This document shows, one piece after another, positions 9,123-17,986 of a DNA stretch of 64,000 nucleotides. Under the pieces are notes generated by a model, which was given only the letters and a program-made list of their open reading frames with translations, did not search any database and had not been told where the DNA came from. A program made the position numbers and the translations under genes. Position 1 is the first letter of the stretch; the number at the start of each line of letters is the position of its first letter. Source of the DNA: JALHOQ01 sp038144835 (GTDB lineage: Bacteria > Bdellovibrionota > Bdellovibrionia > Bdellovibrionales > UBA1609); the NCBI GenBank assembly GCA_038144835.1, contig JAYQON010000002.1, forward strand, positions 36,366 through 100,365. Direction: 5' to 3'.

Positions 9123-10924
9123 AACTTAACTCCATTGAATTTCAATCGATAATTTGCGGTGCCTCCCAAAGATCCTCCCGTATAAACATTGACATTAATC
9201 AAGTGTTTGCCGGCAGGAACCGAGGTCACAGTTTCAACATTTGTTTGGGAAGGATTGGCGCCTGGTTCATCTTGGCTGTACCCACGCATATCTGAGACAA
9301 CGCCCAAGCGAGCACTTTCGTTATAAATATAAAGATCTAGGTCTGCGATTGTGCCGCTGCTATTGGCGTCTTCGTACTCTAAAGTTATAGTTCCTGATCC
9401 GGTAGATACGAAGTGATAAAAATCGTTGTTACGCAATAAATCTGAGGTGGCAAGAGTACCTGTATCGCCCACAACTCCATCCGAACTTCCTGCGGGGGTC
9501 ATGCTGAAATCAGAACACGAATCAGTTGCTGTCACATATTCCGCATAGTCGGTGGTGTTTCCTCGGTGACGCTCAACACCTCGTACCCCGGTCATGTCTG
9601 TTGATGAATAATTAAAGGCATGAGCGAGATGAAAGTGACCGACACTGCGAAAGGCAAATTTTGAGTCCTTAAATCCATTAGATGTATTTACCAGAGTTCC
9701 CCAGAGCTCATTGAATTTTCCATCTAAATTTTCACTGCTAGAAAACCTGGAATCGTTCACTGAATCAATCATATCCCAGAGCATTCGAGTTACCGAAAAT
9801 TCACGAAAATTCCCTTCACCCAGAACTCTGGGGCAGTCGCCATTAATTGAATTTTGGCTTGTTGGATAACAGTCACCTCCACTCATTGGTGGAGTTTCAA
9901 GATTTGTATGGAATATTTGTTCGGTCAGAGAGCCATCATCGTTGCCTATGGTATCGATATAGTAGGGTGTTGAGTTGGCTCCATAAAGCACTGCCGCCTG
10001 GAAGAAATTGCCCCACCCTTCACTCCATGCCAAACGAGGGTCGATAATTCTATTGCCGTTATGTGAACCCCCCGGAGAGTCCGAGGCAAATAGGGCATCC
10101 TCCAGAAAATGTCCGTACTCATGCAAAACTACTGAATTATCAAAGTGATCAGTGTCTGAGTTGTTTAAATCTCCGTCTTGTCCTCCCAGAATAAAAAGGC
10201 GGGAATAGCCGGGAAGATAGAAGCTGAGGCCTGATGACCCGCCGAAGTAGGCATTGGGATTGTAACCCGGCTCCCAATAGGCCACCACTTTTGGTGCAGA
10301 TGTAAAATTGGCGACCTGCGAACGGAGGTAGGAGTTGGCTTCAAAAAATTGATCGAGAATGTTGAAGGCGCCTCCCAGGACTGAGCCATCAGCGCTAGCG
10401 GTGATGGTACCGATGTCGATTGATGCACTCGCTGAAACGGTGGCTTGGAGTGAATAAACTTGGTTGCGCTCAGGCATATTGAGGACCGAGGCACGCAGGT
10501 ACGAAGAATTGTTGCTACGGGAGTTCACCGAGATAACATAGCTGACGTTTCCTCGGGGAAGTGAAAGGTTGATTTCTCCGTTTGCACCTGTTTCTCCGCA
10601 CTGCACGACCTGACCGGATGAATTCGTTACCCGAATCTCAGCGCGGCGAATCGGGTGGGCGGTCGCGGGGTGGGTCCCGCTCGTACTTGCCGAGCCCAGA
10701 CCTCCGGTTACCGAGTCACCCCATGGGTTACGCCGTATGAAATAAGCCAAACCTGTAACTGTAATTGCGTTGCTATAGGACGTTACCTGAGAACAATAAG
10801 ACAGTTCGCTCGGGCCTTGAAAGGTCGGGCTGATGCGTCCATCTGGTGAAGTGGCGACCGAGTCTTTGATCTTACAACCAACCAGTGGGAATAAAAAAAT
10901 GATGAGGGCCAAAAGTCGAGTCAT
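9098..10924 (-). CDS. Lipoprotein with HExxH zinc-metalloprotease motif
   Basis: A 608-residue exported protein. The N-terminus MTRLLALIIFLFPLVGCK is a lipoprotein signal with lipobox LVGC. Residues about 70-150 resemble a carboxypeptidase-regulatory-like beta domain (ETGANGEINLSLPRGN). HEYGHFLEDA near residue 270, followed by WSEGWGNFF, gives the HExxH plus downstream Glu pattern of gluzincin-like zinc proteases. The C-terminal 110 residues (for example TITLEYEDANSSGTIADLDL) resemble a pre-peptidase C-terminal domain. It is probably a surface or periplasmic protease. The substrate is unknown; nutrient scavenging or prey degradation is speculation. Confidence 0.8.
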   Translation of the reverse strand: MTRLLALIIFLFPLVGCKIKDSVATSPDGRISPTFQGPSELSYCSQVTSYSNAITVTGLAYFIRRNPWGDSVTGGLGSASTSGTHPATAHPIRRAEIRVTNSSGQVVQCGETGANGEINLSLPRGNVSYVISVNSRSNNSSYLRASVLNMPERNQVYSLQATVSASASIDIGTITASADGSVLGGAFNILDQFFEANSYLRSQVANFTSAPKVVAYWEPGYNPNAYFGGSSGLSFYLPGYSRLFILGGQDGDLNNSDTDHFDNSVVLHEYGHFLEDALFASDSPGGSHNGNRIIDPRLAWSEGWGNFFQAAVLYGANSTPYYIDTIGNDDGSLTEQIFHTNLETPPMSGGDCYPTSQNSINGDCPRVLGEGNFREFSVTRMLWDMIDSVNDSRFSSSENLDGKFNELWGTLVNTSNGFKDSKFAFRSVGHFHLAHAFNYSSTDMTGVRGVERHRGNTTDYAEYVTATDSCSDFSMTPAGSSDGVVGDTGTLATSDLLRNNDFYHFVSTGSGTITLEYEDANSSGTIADLDLYIYNESARLGVVSDMRGYSQDEPGANPSQTNVETVTSVPAGKHLINVNVYTGGSLGGTANYRLKFNGVKLCPTTLVQ

Positions 10925-11058
10925 ACCCAGTCCTCATCGGCTGGATCAGCCATTGGTTTAAGGACTTAGGTATGACTAAACTTTAGGCATTAAATGAGCT
11001 CTCGCGATCTGGAAAAAGTACCCCGATTAGGCGTAAAATGAGATTTTCCCGGCCTTCA

Positions 11059-11097
11059 GTCTGGATGTATGGGCTAGGTAATTCCTTGAATCCAGAC
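11059..11097. repeat. Inverted repeat at the ftsEX promoter
   Basis: GTCTGGAT (11059-11066) and ATCCAGAC (11090-11097) form a perfect 8-base inverted repeat with a 23-base spacer. The right arm overlaps the candidate -35 box, so it could be an operator half-site pair. A chance repeat or a weak hairpin cannot be excluded. Confidence 0.4.
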
Positions 11098-11113
11098 CTA
11101 CAACGCGTAAAAT
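11086..11113 (+). promoter_or_regulatory. Candidate sigma-70 promoter of the ftsEX operon
   Basis: TTGAAT (11086-11091) and TAAAAT (11108-11113) are separated by 16 bases, close to consensus. The predicted start near 11120 lies about 20 bases before the GTG of the first gene. Confidence 0.55.
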
Positions 11114-11141
11114 AGTTCGACAAAGGGGACGAAGAAGGCCA

Positions 11142-11396
11142 GTGGAAAAAGGTTTCAACTCAGACATCTCGTATCTAGGTTGCCAATATCATGTTCAGAC
11201 TGAAGACTGGGGTAGTGCCAATCCGTTTCTAGTCAGTCGAGTATTTCGTAACGGTGCGGTGGTCAAAAGCATAAAGACCGCATACTCTGAAGTCTTGCCT
11301 CATGGACCTTCCACTCAGTCCAAAGCCATTCGTCTGGCGATGAAGATCCAGCATCAGCAAATTCTGGACCTGTTGCTTTCTGGAAAACTTATCTAG
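11142..11396 (+). CDS. Small conserved-looking protein leading the ftsEX operon
   Basis: An 84-residue protein starting at GTG with GGGG and GAAGAAGG upstream. It has no signal peptide or membrane segment. Residues 9-60 look like a compact beta fold (YLGCQYHVQTEDWG, LVSRVFRNGAVVKSIKTAY) and the C-terminus is helical (IRLAMKIQHQQILDLLLSG). I do not recognise a characterised family. It is the first gene behind the promoter and ends 20 bases before ftsE, so a role in cell division or in regulating FtsEX is plausible but inferred. Confidence 0.7.
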   Translation: MEKGFNSDISYLGCQYHVQTEDWGSANPFLVSRVFRNGAVVKSIKTAYSEVLPHGPSTQSKAIRLAMKIQHQQILDLLLSGKLI

Positions 11397-11416
11397 CGAT
11401 CGATAGACTGAAAGGC

Positions 11417-12073
11417 ATGATTGAGTTTAATCATGCCTACAAGATCTTTCGCAATGGACATCAAGGCTTAAAGAACGTCACATTTAGCATTGATAAAGGT
11501 GAATTCGTATTTCTATCGGGCCCTAGTGGCGCTGGTAAGACGACATTGTTTCGACTGATATCAGCTTTTGACAAGCCAACCTCCGGAGAAGTTCATATTC
11601 TCGGTACAGATGTCAGTAGTCTCACAGCTCAACAGATGCCTCAATTTCGCCGTCGAATCGGTGTGATCTATCAAGACTTTCGTTTACTTAACGATCGCAC
11701 TGTTTGCGAAAATGTCGCGATACCCTTAGTGGTGCGAGGCGATCGGGCAAATTACATTGAAAAGCGAGTACGAGAGGTCCTTGATCAAGTTGGCTTGTCT
11801 TTTAAAATCAATTCGTTTCCAGAAGAATTGTCTGGAGGTGAACAGCAAAGAGTTGCCATAGCGAGAGCTCTAATTCATCACCCTGGTGTATTGATAGCTG
11901 ATGAACCGACAGGAAATTTAGATCAAGAGCTAAGTGTAGAAATTTTTAATCTCTTAGAAACTGTTAACGCTCAAGGAACGACGGTGTTTGTGGCCACGCA
12001 TGATGCTGAGTTAATTCGGCGAAAATCATTTCGAGTTATTCGCATTCACGACGGTCAGGTGGTTGATCGATGA
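11417..12073 (+). CDS. ftsE: Cell-division ATPase FtsE
   Basis: A 218-residue ABC ATPase of the usual FtsE length. Walker A is GPSGAGKTT, the signature is LSGGEQQRVAIARAL and Walker B is VLIADEPTGNLD, with YQDFRLLNDRTVCENVA as the Q-loop region typical of FtsE. With FtsX it transmits cytoplasmic ATP hydrolysis across the membrane to periplasmic activators of peptidoglycan hydrolases at the septum. Its stop overlaps the ftsX start (ATGA). Confidence 0.95.
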   Translation: MIEFNHAYKIFRNGHQGLKNVTFSIDKGEFVFLSGPSGAGKTTLFRLISAFDKPTSGEVHILGTDVSSLTAQQMPQFRRRIGVIYQDFRLLNDRTVCENVAIPLVVRGDRANYIEKRVREVLDQVGLSFKINSFPEELSGGEQQRVAIARALIHHPGVLIADEPTGNLDQELSVEIFNLLETVNAQGTTVFVATHDAELIRRKSFRVIRIHDGQVVDR

Positions 12074-12990
12074 ATGGATCACTTGTTCGACAACACGTTC
12101 TTCGTGCTTGGAAGAAACATTGGCCTCTGCAAATGGCCTCAGTCACAGTCATGACCCTTGTTTTGGTTATCATGAACCTTCTTTTTCTAGCCTTCACAGC
12201 CTTTAATCGCACCGTTGAGCACTGGGGTCGTGGTCTTGAAATGATCGTCTATCTTAAAGAAAACGTGCCGTCGTCAACGGTAGAAAAATTTCATCGAGAA
12301 ATTGAGTCAAGTGGCCAATTTGATGAAATTCACTTCACCACTAAAGGTGACGCCACTAAAAAATTTTTGCAGGCATTAGGACCCGAATCTCTGGAGCTTT
12401 TAAAAGATCCGGGATGGAACTCACCCATTCCTGCAAGTTTAGAGTTGCGTCTTTCAGCGTCCATACCTTCACAGCGGCGGGTGTTTGCTCTTCAGGAATG
12501 GAGTGCTCGCTTTAGGGGCCTCGAATATGTGGACGATGTCTTTTATGGCCAGGGCTGGGTAGAAAATTTTTCGCGTTTTTTAGCCAGTGCACGTGGTCTT
12601 GTGGCTATGATTTGGACTTTGAGTTTAAGTGTTGGTCTTTTAATCGTTAGCAATTGTATACGGCTTTCCTTTCTACAAAGAAAAGAAGAGATAGAAATTC
12701 TCGAACTGGTCGGAGCTACACCCGCATTTATTCGCACTCCGTTTCTGGTTGAAGGCATCGTCTTGGGAATTTTGTCTTCTTTGCTCTCATTACTTTTGAG
12801 CTACTCCATTCACGCGGTTTTGATTAATTGGATGCGCTCTGAGTGGAGCTTTTGGTTTGCTTTCAGTGAGCTGCCACCACTTCAGCCTTGGTATATTTTG
12901 ACAAATATTCTTGCTGGTGTTGGGTTTGGAGCGCTCGGAGCATGGAACTGTGTCCGACGCTTAAATACCGGATGGTCGGCGGCGGGGTAG
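12070..12990 (+). CDS. ftsX: Cell-division membrane protein FtsX
   Basis: A 306-residue protein with the FtsX layout: membrane helix 1 near residues 22-44, a periplasmic domain (about 45-170) containing EMIVYLKENVPSSTVEKF, and three more helices toward the C-terminus (about 175-198, 220-245 and 270-295). The motif LVGATPAFIRTPFLVEG is the conserved FtsX permease segment. It should recruit the degenerate M23 protein encoded directly downstream, with one base between stop and start. Confidence 0.93.
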   Translation: MNGSLVRQHVLRAWKKHWPLQMASVTVMTLVLVIMNLLFLAFTAFNRTVEHWGRGLEMIVYLKENVPSSTVEKFHREIESSGQFDEIHFTTKGDATKKFLQALGPESLELLKDPGWNSPIPASLELRLSASIPSQRRVFALQEWSARFRGLEYVDDVFYGQGWVENFSRFLASARGLVAMIWTLSLSVGLLIVSNCIRLSFLQRKEEIEILELVGATPAFIRTPFLVEGIVLGILSSLLSLLLSYSIHAVLINWMRSEWSFWFAFSELPPLQPWYILTNILAGVGFGALGAWNCVRRLNTGWSAAG

Positions 12991-12991
12991 G

Positions 12992-14065
12992 ATGATCGCC
13001 TTTCTATTTTTAGTTCAAAATCTATGTGCTCAAGAGGAAAAATCAACGATCGTTGATCAAACTCGCGTAGGCATCAGCCGAATGGAAAAGCGACAACGAG
13101 AAGCTCTAAGCCAAATCTTTTCTTTGAATCGTAGAATTAAATCACTGGCCAGAAAGCGCTCTGAGATCAACTCCCGACTGATGTCACAAGAAGCCGCCGT
13201 AAGACAAGCTGCTCAAGATCTCAATCTTCTGGAAAACAAAACTATAGATCAAAAGGCTATGTTGAATCGACGATTACGCCAGCTTTACCAAGGACAAGAT
13301 CGCCATAGCTTACAGTTACTTTTTTCGGCACGGACTCCTGTTGAGCTCGAGCGAAATCATCGCTTTTTAAAACGGATGATTGATGTAGATCACGATCATC
13401 TTAAAAATTATCTAGCCCACCTTAGAGCAATGAAATCAAAACGTGAAGCCCTCAAAGCCATTGTTGCTCAATTGGCAGAGTCGCAAAGAGAAATGGACAA
13501 GCAAGAAAAGACCATCATCTCAGATCTGCGCGAGAAGTCTGTTTTAGTGGCGAAGCTTCGTGAGGATAAAAATCTCAAGATCGCTCAACTCAGAGAGCTA
13601 CGTGACCAGAGTCCAGAGAGTCAGAAATCATATGCATTTTTTGAGAGACGGGGTCTAATGACACCCCCCATTGAAGCCATTGTAAAGCGTGAATATGGTG
13701 CCTTTGTTGATTTTCAGCATCGCTTCCAGTTGATGCACAAGGGAATTTTCTATTCGGTTGATCGAGTCAGTGAGGTCAGAGCTGTGCACTCGGGCAAAGT
13801 TGCTTTGGCAGCTCAAATTCCTGGGTACGGTGAAACCATGATCATAGATCATGGAGACAGTTACTATTCTGTTTATGCTCATCTTAGGCATCTTAAGCAT
13901 AAGGAGGGAGCCAATGTTCACGAGGGAGAAGTGCTGGCATTGACCGGAGATCATTCACCACTCTTTGGACCAGGACTTTACTTTGAGCTTCGTCATTTTG
14001 CAGATGCCATTGACCCTAAACCATGGATCAAGGAATCTGTAATGAAGACGGCCAACTCCTTTTGA
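12992..14065 (+). CDS. envC: EnvC-like degenerate M23 protein, amidase activator
   Basis: A 357-residue protein with a short signal peptide (MIAFLFLVQNLCAQ), a long coiled coil (about residues 20-210) and a C-terminal LytM/M23 domain (about 240-350). Active M23 enzymes carry GPHLHFE; here the same place reads GPGLYFELRH, so both zinc-binding histidines are missing, as in E. coli EnvC, which has SLYFEIR. The protein is therefore expected to activate septal amidases and not to cut peptidoglycan itself. No earlier start is possible because an in-frame TAA lies at 12962. The position directly after ftsX fits the known FtsX-EnvC partnership. Confidence 0.85.
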   Translation: MIAFLFLVQNLCAQEEKSTIVDQTRVGISRMEKRQREALSQIFSLNRRIKSLARKRSEINSRLMSQEAAVRQAAQDLNLLENKTIDQKAMLNRRLRQLYQGQDRHSLQLLFSARTPVELERNHRFLKRMIDVDHDHLKNYLAHLRAMKSKREALKAIVAQLAESQREMDKQEKTIISDLREKSVLVAKLREDKNLKIAQLRELRDQSPESQKSYAFFERRGLMTPPIEAIVKREYGAFVDFQHRFQLMHKGIFYSVDRVSEVRAVHSGKVALAAQIPGYGETMIIDHGDSYYSVYAHLRHLKHKEGANVHEGEVLALTGDHSPLFGPGLYFELRHFADAIDPKPWIKESVMKTANSF

Positions 14066-14076
14066 AAGGGAGATTT

Positions 14077-15513
14077 ATGTTTAAACGTATATTCAATGGC
14101 TGGACCATCTTGGCGACCATGGCAACGTTGGTAGTCTTTTCTGTATTCGCGGAAGAGCGTTACCAAGAGCTTCAGCTTTTTGCTAAGGTACTCAATCTTG
14201 TTCAGCAATACTACGTTGAAGAAGTGGATACCAAGAAGCTGATTTACGGCGGTATCAAGGGCATGCTGCGAGAACTCGATCCGCATACGAACTTTCTCCC
14301 GCCAGATATTTACAAAGAATTTGAGACCGAAACGAGCGGTGAGTTTGGAGGAATTGGAATCGAGATCACCGTTCAAAACAGCATTTTAACCGTCATTTCG
14401 CCGATCGAAGATACGCCAGCATGGAAAGCAGGCATAAAGGCTGGGGATAAAATTGTGGAGATCGACGGTCATTCAACCAAAGGATTCAGCTTAGTTGAAG
14501 CGGCCCAAAAGATGAAGGGAAAGAAGGGTGATAAAATTAAGTTGGGAATTTTTCGCGAGGGCCTTGAAAGACCCAAAGAGTTCGTAATTGAGAGAGCAAC
14601 TGTAAAGATTAAATCTGTTAAGTATCTCGATCTAGATGGTGGCTATGCTTATGTTCGCATCACAAGCTTTATCGAAAATTCCTTCTCTGATCTGAAGAAG
14701 ATTATTAAAGCCCATGAAAAAAAGCACAAGAGCACCCGCGGGATGATTATTGATGTGCGCCGAAATCCGGGAGGGCTTCTAGAGCAAGCGATTCAGATTA
14801 GTGATTTATTTCTTGAGCAGGGCACAATTGTCAGCACCATGGGCCGCAATCAAAAAGAGAAAGAGATCGTTTATGCAAAGAAAGCTGAAACCGTCGATAA
14901 CTTTCCTCTCATTGTTCTAGTTGACGAATATTCGGCAAGCGCTGCAGAAATTCTGGCTGGTGCTTTACAGGATAACAAGCGTGCTTTGATCATGGGGCAT
15001 CGATCCTTTGGTAAAGGCTCTGTTCAGTCGGTTGTTAAACTTGGTGATGGCTCAGGTCTAAAACTCACTGTCGGCCGATATTATACGCCTAGTGGTCGAA
15101 GTATACAGGCCTATGGAATAGTTCCAGATATTGAGTTGGAGGATTTTTCGCCAGATGTATTAGAACAGGCTCGGGTTAGACGTGATGTTCGCCGTGAGAG
15201 AGATATGCGCGGTCACCTGACGGGTGATGATGAGGAAAGTGATGAGGCAGGCCCTGCCGCCGCAGCAGCTCCCAAGGATTCTTCTAAATCTTTAAATAAG
15301 ACAGTTAAGGGAACAAGCAAAGAGGCACCGAAAAAGATTCAATATTGGTGGACGGAAACAGATTCAAAGTCGGATAAGGAACTGTCTCCCAAAGACAGGC
15401 TGCTCAAGGATGATTATCAAGTACAGCAAGCTTATAATTACCTGAAAGCTTGGGTAGCCATAGAAGACCAAAAAAGAATCGTAAAGTCGTCTGAGGCATC
15501 AATAGTTCAATAA
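14077..15513 (+). CDS. ctpA: Carboxy-terminal processing protease, S41 family
   Basis: A 478-residue exported protease. It has an N-terminal signal or anchor (about residues 8-25), a PDZ domain (about 80-165) and an S41 catalytic domain. The Ser-Lys dyad is S288 in SASAAEI and K313 in SFGKGSVQSV, 25 residues apart as in Tsp. An acidic, Ala- and Lys-rich linker (about 385-440) precedes the C-terminus, which is unusual. It probably trims periplasmic proteins or peptidoglycan hydrolases. I chose ATG 14077 because of AAGGGAG upstream. It follows the EnvC-like gene by 11 bases and appears to end the ftsEX operon. Confidence 0.92.
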   Translation: MFKRIFNGWTILATMATLVVFSVFAEERYQELQLFAKVLNLVQQYYVEEVDTKKLIYGGIKGMLRELDPHTNFLPPDIYKEFETETSGEFGGIGIEITVQNSILTVISPIEDTPAWKAGIKAGDKIVEIDGHSTKGFSLVEAAQKMKGKKGDKIKLGIFREGLERPKEFVIERATVKIKSVKYLDLDGGYAYVRITSFIENSFSDLKKIIKAHEKKHKSTRGMIIDVRRNPGGLLEQAIQISDLFLEQGTIVSTMGRNQKEKEIVYAKKAETVDNFPLIVLVDEYSASAAEILAGALQDNKRALIMGHRSFGKGSVQSVVKLGDGSGLKLTVGRYYTPSGRSIQAYGIVPDIELEDFSPDVLEQARVRRDVRRERDMRGHLTGDDEESDEAGPAAAAAPKDSSKSLNKTVKGTSKEAPKKIQYWWTETDSKSDKELSPKDRLLKDDYQVQQAYNYLKAWVAIEDQKRIVKSSEASIVQ

Positions 15514-15531
15514 CAACCGAGGAGATTGGAG

Positions 15532-15561
15532 CAAGCGCCGAAAATCAATTCTCGGCGCTTG
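15532..15561. terminator. Hairpin between convergent ctpA and rlpA genes
   Basis: CAAGCGCCGA (15532-15541) and TCGGCGCTTG (15552-15561) form a perfect 10-bp stem with a 10-base loop. Neither side has a clear T run, so it is either a weak bidirectional terminator or a transcript-end protecting hairpin. Confidence 0.5.
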
Positions 15562-15568
15562 AGTAAGG

Positions 15569-16480
15569 TTACCAGTTGCAGCTCAAATGGACTTTTCCTA
15601 AACCTTGTCCTGCGATCCCTATTTGATGAGCGGCGGCCTTCGATAAATCGATAATGCGACCCGCAATGAATGGGCCGCGATCATTGATTCGAACGACTAC
15701 TGAGCGGCCATTGCGAGGATTAACCACTTTAACTCTGGTTCCCATCCGGAGAGTTCTGTGGGCGGCTGTCAAATCATTAGGGTTAAAACGTTCTCCAGAG
15801 GCAGTCATTTGCGGCTGCCAATAGTATGAAGCAATACCTGATTGATCGCAGGAAGATTGTGCGCGAGGAGGCTTCTGCCGATTTGATTTAGCCGATTTTT
15901 GTGTGGCCGGCTTTTTATCGGTGACTTTGTTGGGCGGTAAGGTTTTAGCAGATTTAACGGCCATTTTACTCTCTACAAAGCGGCAAAAAGAGCGTTTACC
16001 GGGGCCCCACTCGCTAACCACTAATAGACCGTCTTGATTAGATCTGAACCAAAACTTCCAAGCTTTTTCCGGTCTATTGGGGGCAGTGTTAACAAAAGAG
16101 TAGTTTTCAGTGATGAGTACCTTGCGGCTGTCTCGATAAGCATCTTGATACTTTGCCCGGGCCTTTTCCGGGTTAAGAGATGCGTAGGGGTTAGATCGGC
16201 TCGAAAAAGAAAAGCGGGCATTCATGAATACAGAGGAGTCCTTCTTGTCTAGCATTACAAAGCCGAAGCGAACGGCTTTAGGATCATATCCGGGATAAAG
16301 AAGGTGGCATTGGCCAGAATAAATTTTGCCAAAGTTCTGTTCGGGAACTCCAGAACTGCGATGAAATTCATCAGCGATTTGCAACATTTCTGGAGAGCAA
16401 TTTAACCCCACACAAGGATGGGAAGGTTGTTCAGCTTTAGCGTTCAATATAAAAAGTAAAGATATTAATACAGTCGTCAT
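15569..16480 (-). CDS. rlpA: RlpA-like protein with an extra N-terminal domain
   Basis: A 303-residue exported protein with a signal peptide (MTTVLISLLFILNAKA). The C-terminal 95 residues are a double-psi beta-barrel of the RlpA type, with GIASYYWQPQMTASGERFN, LTAAHRTLRMGTRVKVVNP and VRINDRGPFIAGRIIDLS. RlpA enzymes are septal lytic transglycosylases acting on denuded glycan. Residues about 20-165 form an extra domain I do not recognise, with several cysteines, followed by a basic Lys/Pro/Ser linker (about 170-205). There is no SPOR domain and no lipobox. Activity is inferred from the barrel alone. Confidence 0.82.
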   Translation of the reverse strand: MTTVLISLLFILNAKAEQPSHPCVGLNCSPEMLQIADEFHRSSGVPEQNFGKIYSGQCHLLYPGYDPKAVRFGFVMLDKKDSSVFMNARFSFSSRSNPYASLNPEKARAKYQDAYRDSRKVLITENYSFVNTAPNRPEKAWKFWFRSNQDGLLVVSEWGPGKRSFCRFVESKMAVKSAKTLPPNKVTDKKPATQKSAKSNRQKPPRAQSSCDQSGIASYYWQPQMTASGERFNPNDLTAAHRTLRMGTRVKVVNPRNGRSVVVRINDRGPFIAGRIIDLSKAAAHQIGIAGQGLGKVHLSCNW

Positions 16481-16563
16481 GGAACCAGACCCTTCCAGAG
16501 GCAGGCATGAAGGGTCAATGATTTTAGATAAAATAATAAGGTTTCTGTTAACTGATATTACTT

Positions 16564-16593
16564 CGCAAGAACCTGATTAGGCAGGTCCTTGCG
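16564..16593 (-). terminator. Hairpin at the 3' end of the tig transcript
   Basis: On the minus strand CGCAAGGACCTG and CAGGTTCTTGCG pair over 12 positions with one G-U wobble and a 6-base loop. The tig stop codon lies in the loop. There is no strong T tract after it, so termination strength is uncertain. Confidence 0.45.
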
Positions 16594-17890
16594 GGAGTTT
16601 ATCTTTGCTCACTTCGGTGATCTGAGCTGACTCAACCAGCTTACTGACAACTTTTTCTTCGGTAATCTGAAACATTAAGCGTGAGCGGCGTTCTGGCTTA
16701 GAATAAAACTCTTCGATTTTGGACAGTTCTATACCTGTTTGTTGAGCATACTCATGGATTTTGCTTTCCACTTCAGATTTGGTGGCACGCAAGTTGAGTT
16801 TCTCAGCCAATGCATCTAGCAAGAATGTCGATTTGACCATGAATGTAGCTGATTCCGTAAAGTCAGCATCCCATTTTTTCTTGTACTCTTCGAAGTCCTT
16901 ATCGGTGAGCCCTTGTTGCTGCAGCCGACCTTTGAAGTCCTCTATTAGAGATTCTTTTTGTTGATCAACGAGGGCTTGGGGAGCTTCAACGGGGTTAGCT
17001 TCAACTAGGGCCTTTACCAGACGATTGCGTAAATCATCTTCAATACGTTTCTTGTCGCCTTCCTCGATGTCAGCAACAATTCGTGTTTTTAATTCTTCCA
17101 GAGTATTGAACTGGCCGAGTTTCTTGGCAAGGTTATCATCAATTTCAGGTAAAACCTTCTTCTTTATACCCGTAAGCTTAACTTCGAAAGTCACCGGCGC
17201 CCCACTCAAGGAAGCTTCATGGTATCCTTCGGGAAACCGCAAGTTGAGAGTTCGACTCTCGCCAATTTTCATGCCTACGACGCCCTCTTCAAAGCCTTCA
17301 ATAAACTGCTTTGAGCCCAACTCTAATTCGTGCCCCAGGGCGGAACCGTTGGGTAGGGCTTCACCCCCCACGAGACCGGTAAAATCAACGACGGCAACAT
17401 CACCTTCACTGACCGCACGGTCTTCAAAAACTGTCACAGTGTCGGCGTGACTCTTTCTTATGTTCTCCAAAATAGCAGTCACACGGTCTTCGCTGATTTC
17501 AAGTTTTTCTTTCTGGACGGGTAAACCTTCGAATTTCTTAATCTGAACTTCGGGGCGGATTTCGAATTCAGCTGAAAAAGAAAAGTCTTTTTCTTCGAGT
17601 AGGGGTTCGAAAGACATTTTTGGGTAGCCTACCGGATCAAGATTGTGCTCTTCCAATGCATTTTGATAACCTTCATTGATAAGGTCGTTCAAAACATCGC
17701 TTTTGACTTGGTCAGCGTAAATGGATTTAATGGTTTTTAGTGGCGCTTTGCCCGGTCGAAAGCCCTTTATGTTGGCCTTTTTTTGGATTGCCTTATAAAC
17801 TTTGTCGAATGTTTCCTGGACTTTTTCTACGGGGATTTCCACGTTGAGTTTGCGAGCTAAGCCCTCACCGCGATCAACGGTCGATTTCAT
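16577..17890 (-). CDS. tig: Trigger factor, ribosome-associated chaperone
   Basis: A 437-residue trigger factor of typical length. The N-terminal ribosome-binding domain has the GFRPGKAP signature. The FKBP-type prolyl isomerase domain (about residues 150-240) includes VVDFTGLVGGEALPNG. A helical C-terminal chaperone domain follows. I chose ATG 17890 because AAGGAG sits 8 bases upstream; an earlier in-frame TTG lies ahead of that site. In many bacteria tig directly precedes clpP. Here it lies about 7.6 kb away on the opposite strand. Confidence 0.96.
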   Translation of the reverse strand: MKSTVDRGEGLARKLNVEIPVEKVQETFDKVYKAIQKKANIKGFRPGKAPLKTIKSIYADQVKSDVLNDLINEGYQNALEEHNLDPVGYPKMSFEPLLEEKDFSFSAEFEIRPEVQIKKFEGLPVQKEKLEISEDRVTAILENIRKSHADTVTVFEDRAVSEGDVAVVDFTGLVGGEALPNGSALGHELELGSKQFIEGFEEGVVGMKIGESRTLNLRFPEGYHEASLSGAPVTFEVKLTGIKKKVLPEIDDNLAKKLGQFNTLEELKTRIVADIEEGDKKRIEDDLRNRLVKALVEANPVEAPQALVDQQKESLIEDFKGRLQQQGLTDKDFEEYKKKWDADFTESATFMVKSTFLLDALAEKLNLRATKSEVESKIHEYAQQTGIELSKIEEFYSKPERRSRLMFQITEEKVVSKLVESAQITEVSKDKLPQGPA

Positions 17891-17986
17891 GACACGTGCT
17901 CCTTTGAACAAACGAGACCTTTACCCTCTATGCCGCGGTTTGCCAACTGCCTATTCGAGCTTCTGGCGCGGCGCGCGAGGTTTAAC

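Noticed and set aside
12992..14065. Active M23 endopeptidase
   Set aside because: The HxH zinc motif is replaced by GLY, so catalysis is not expected.
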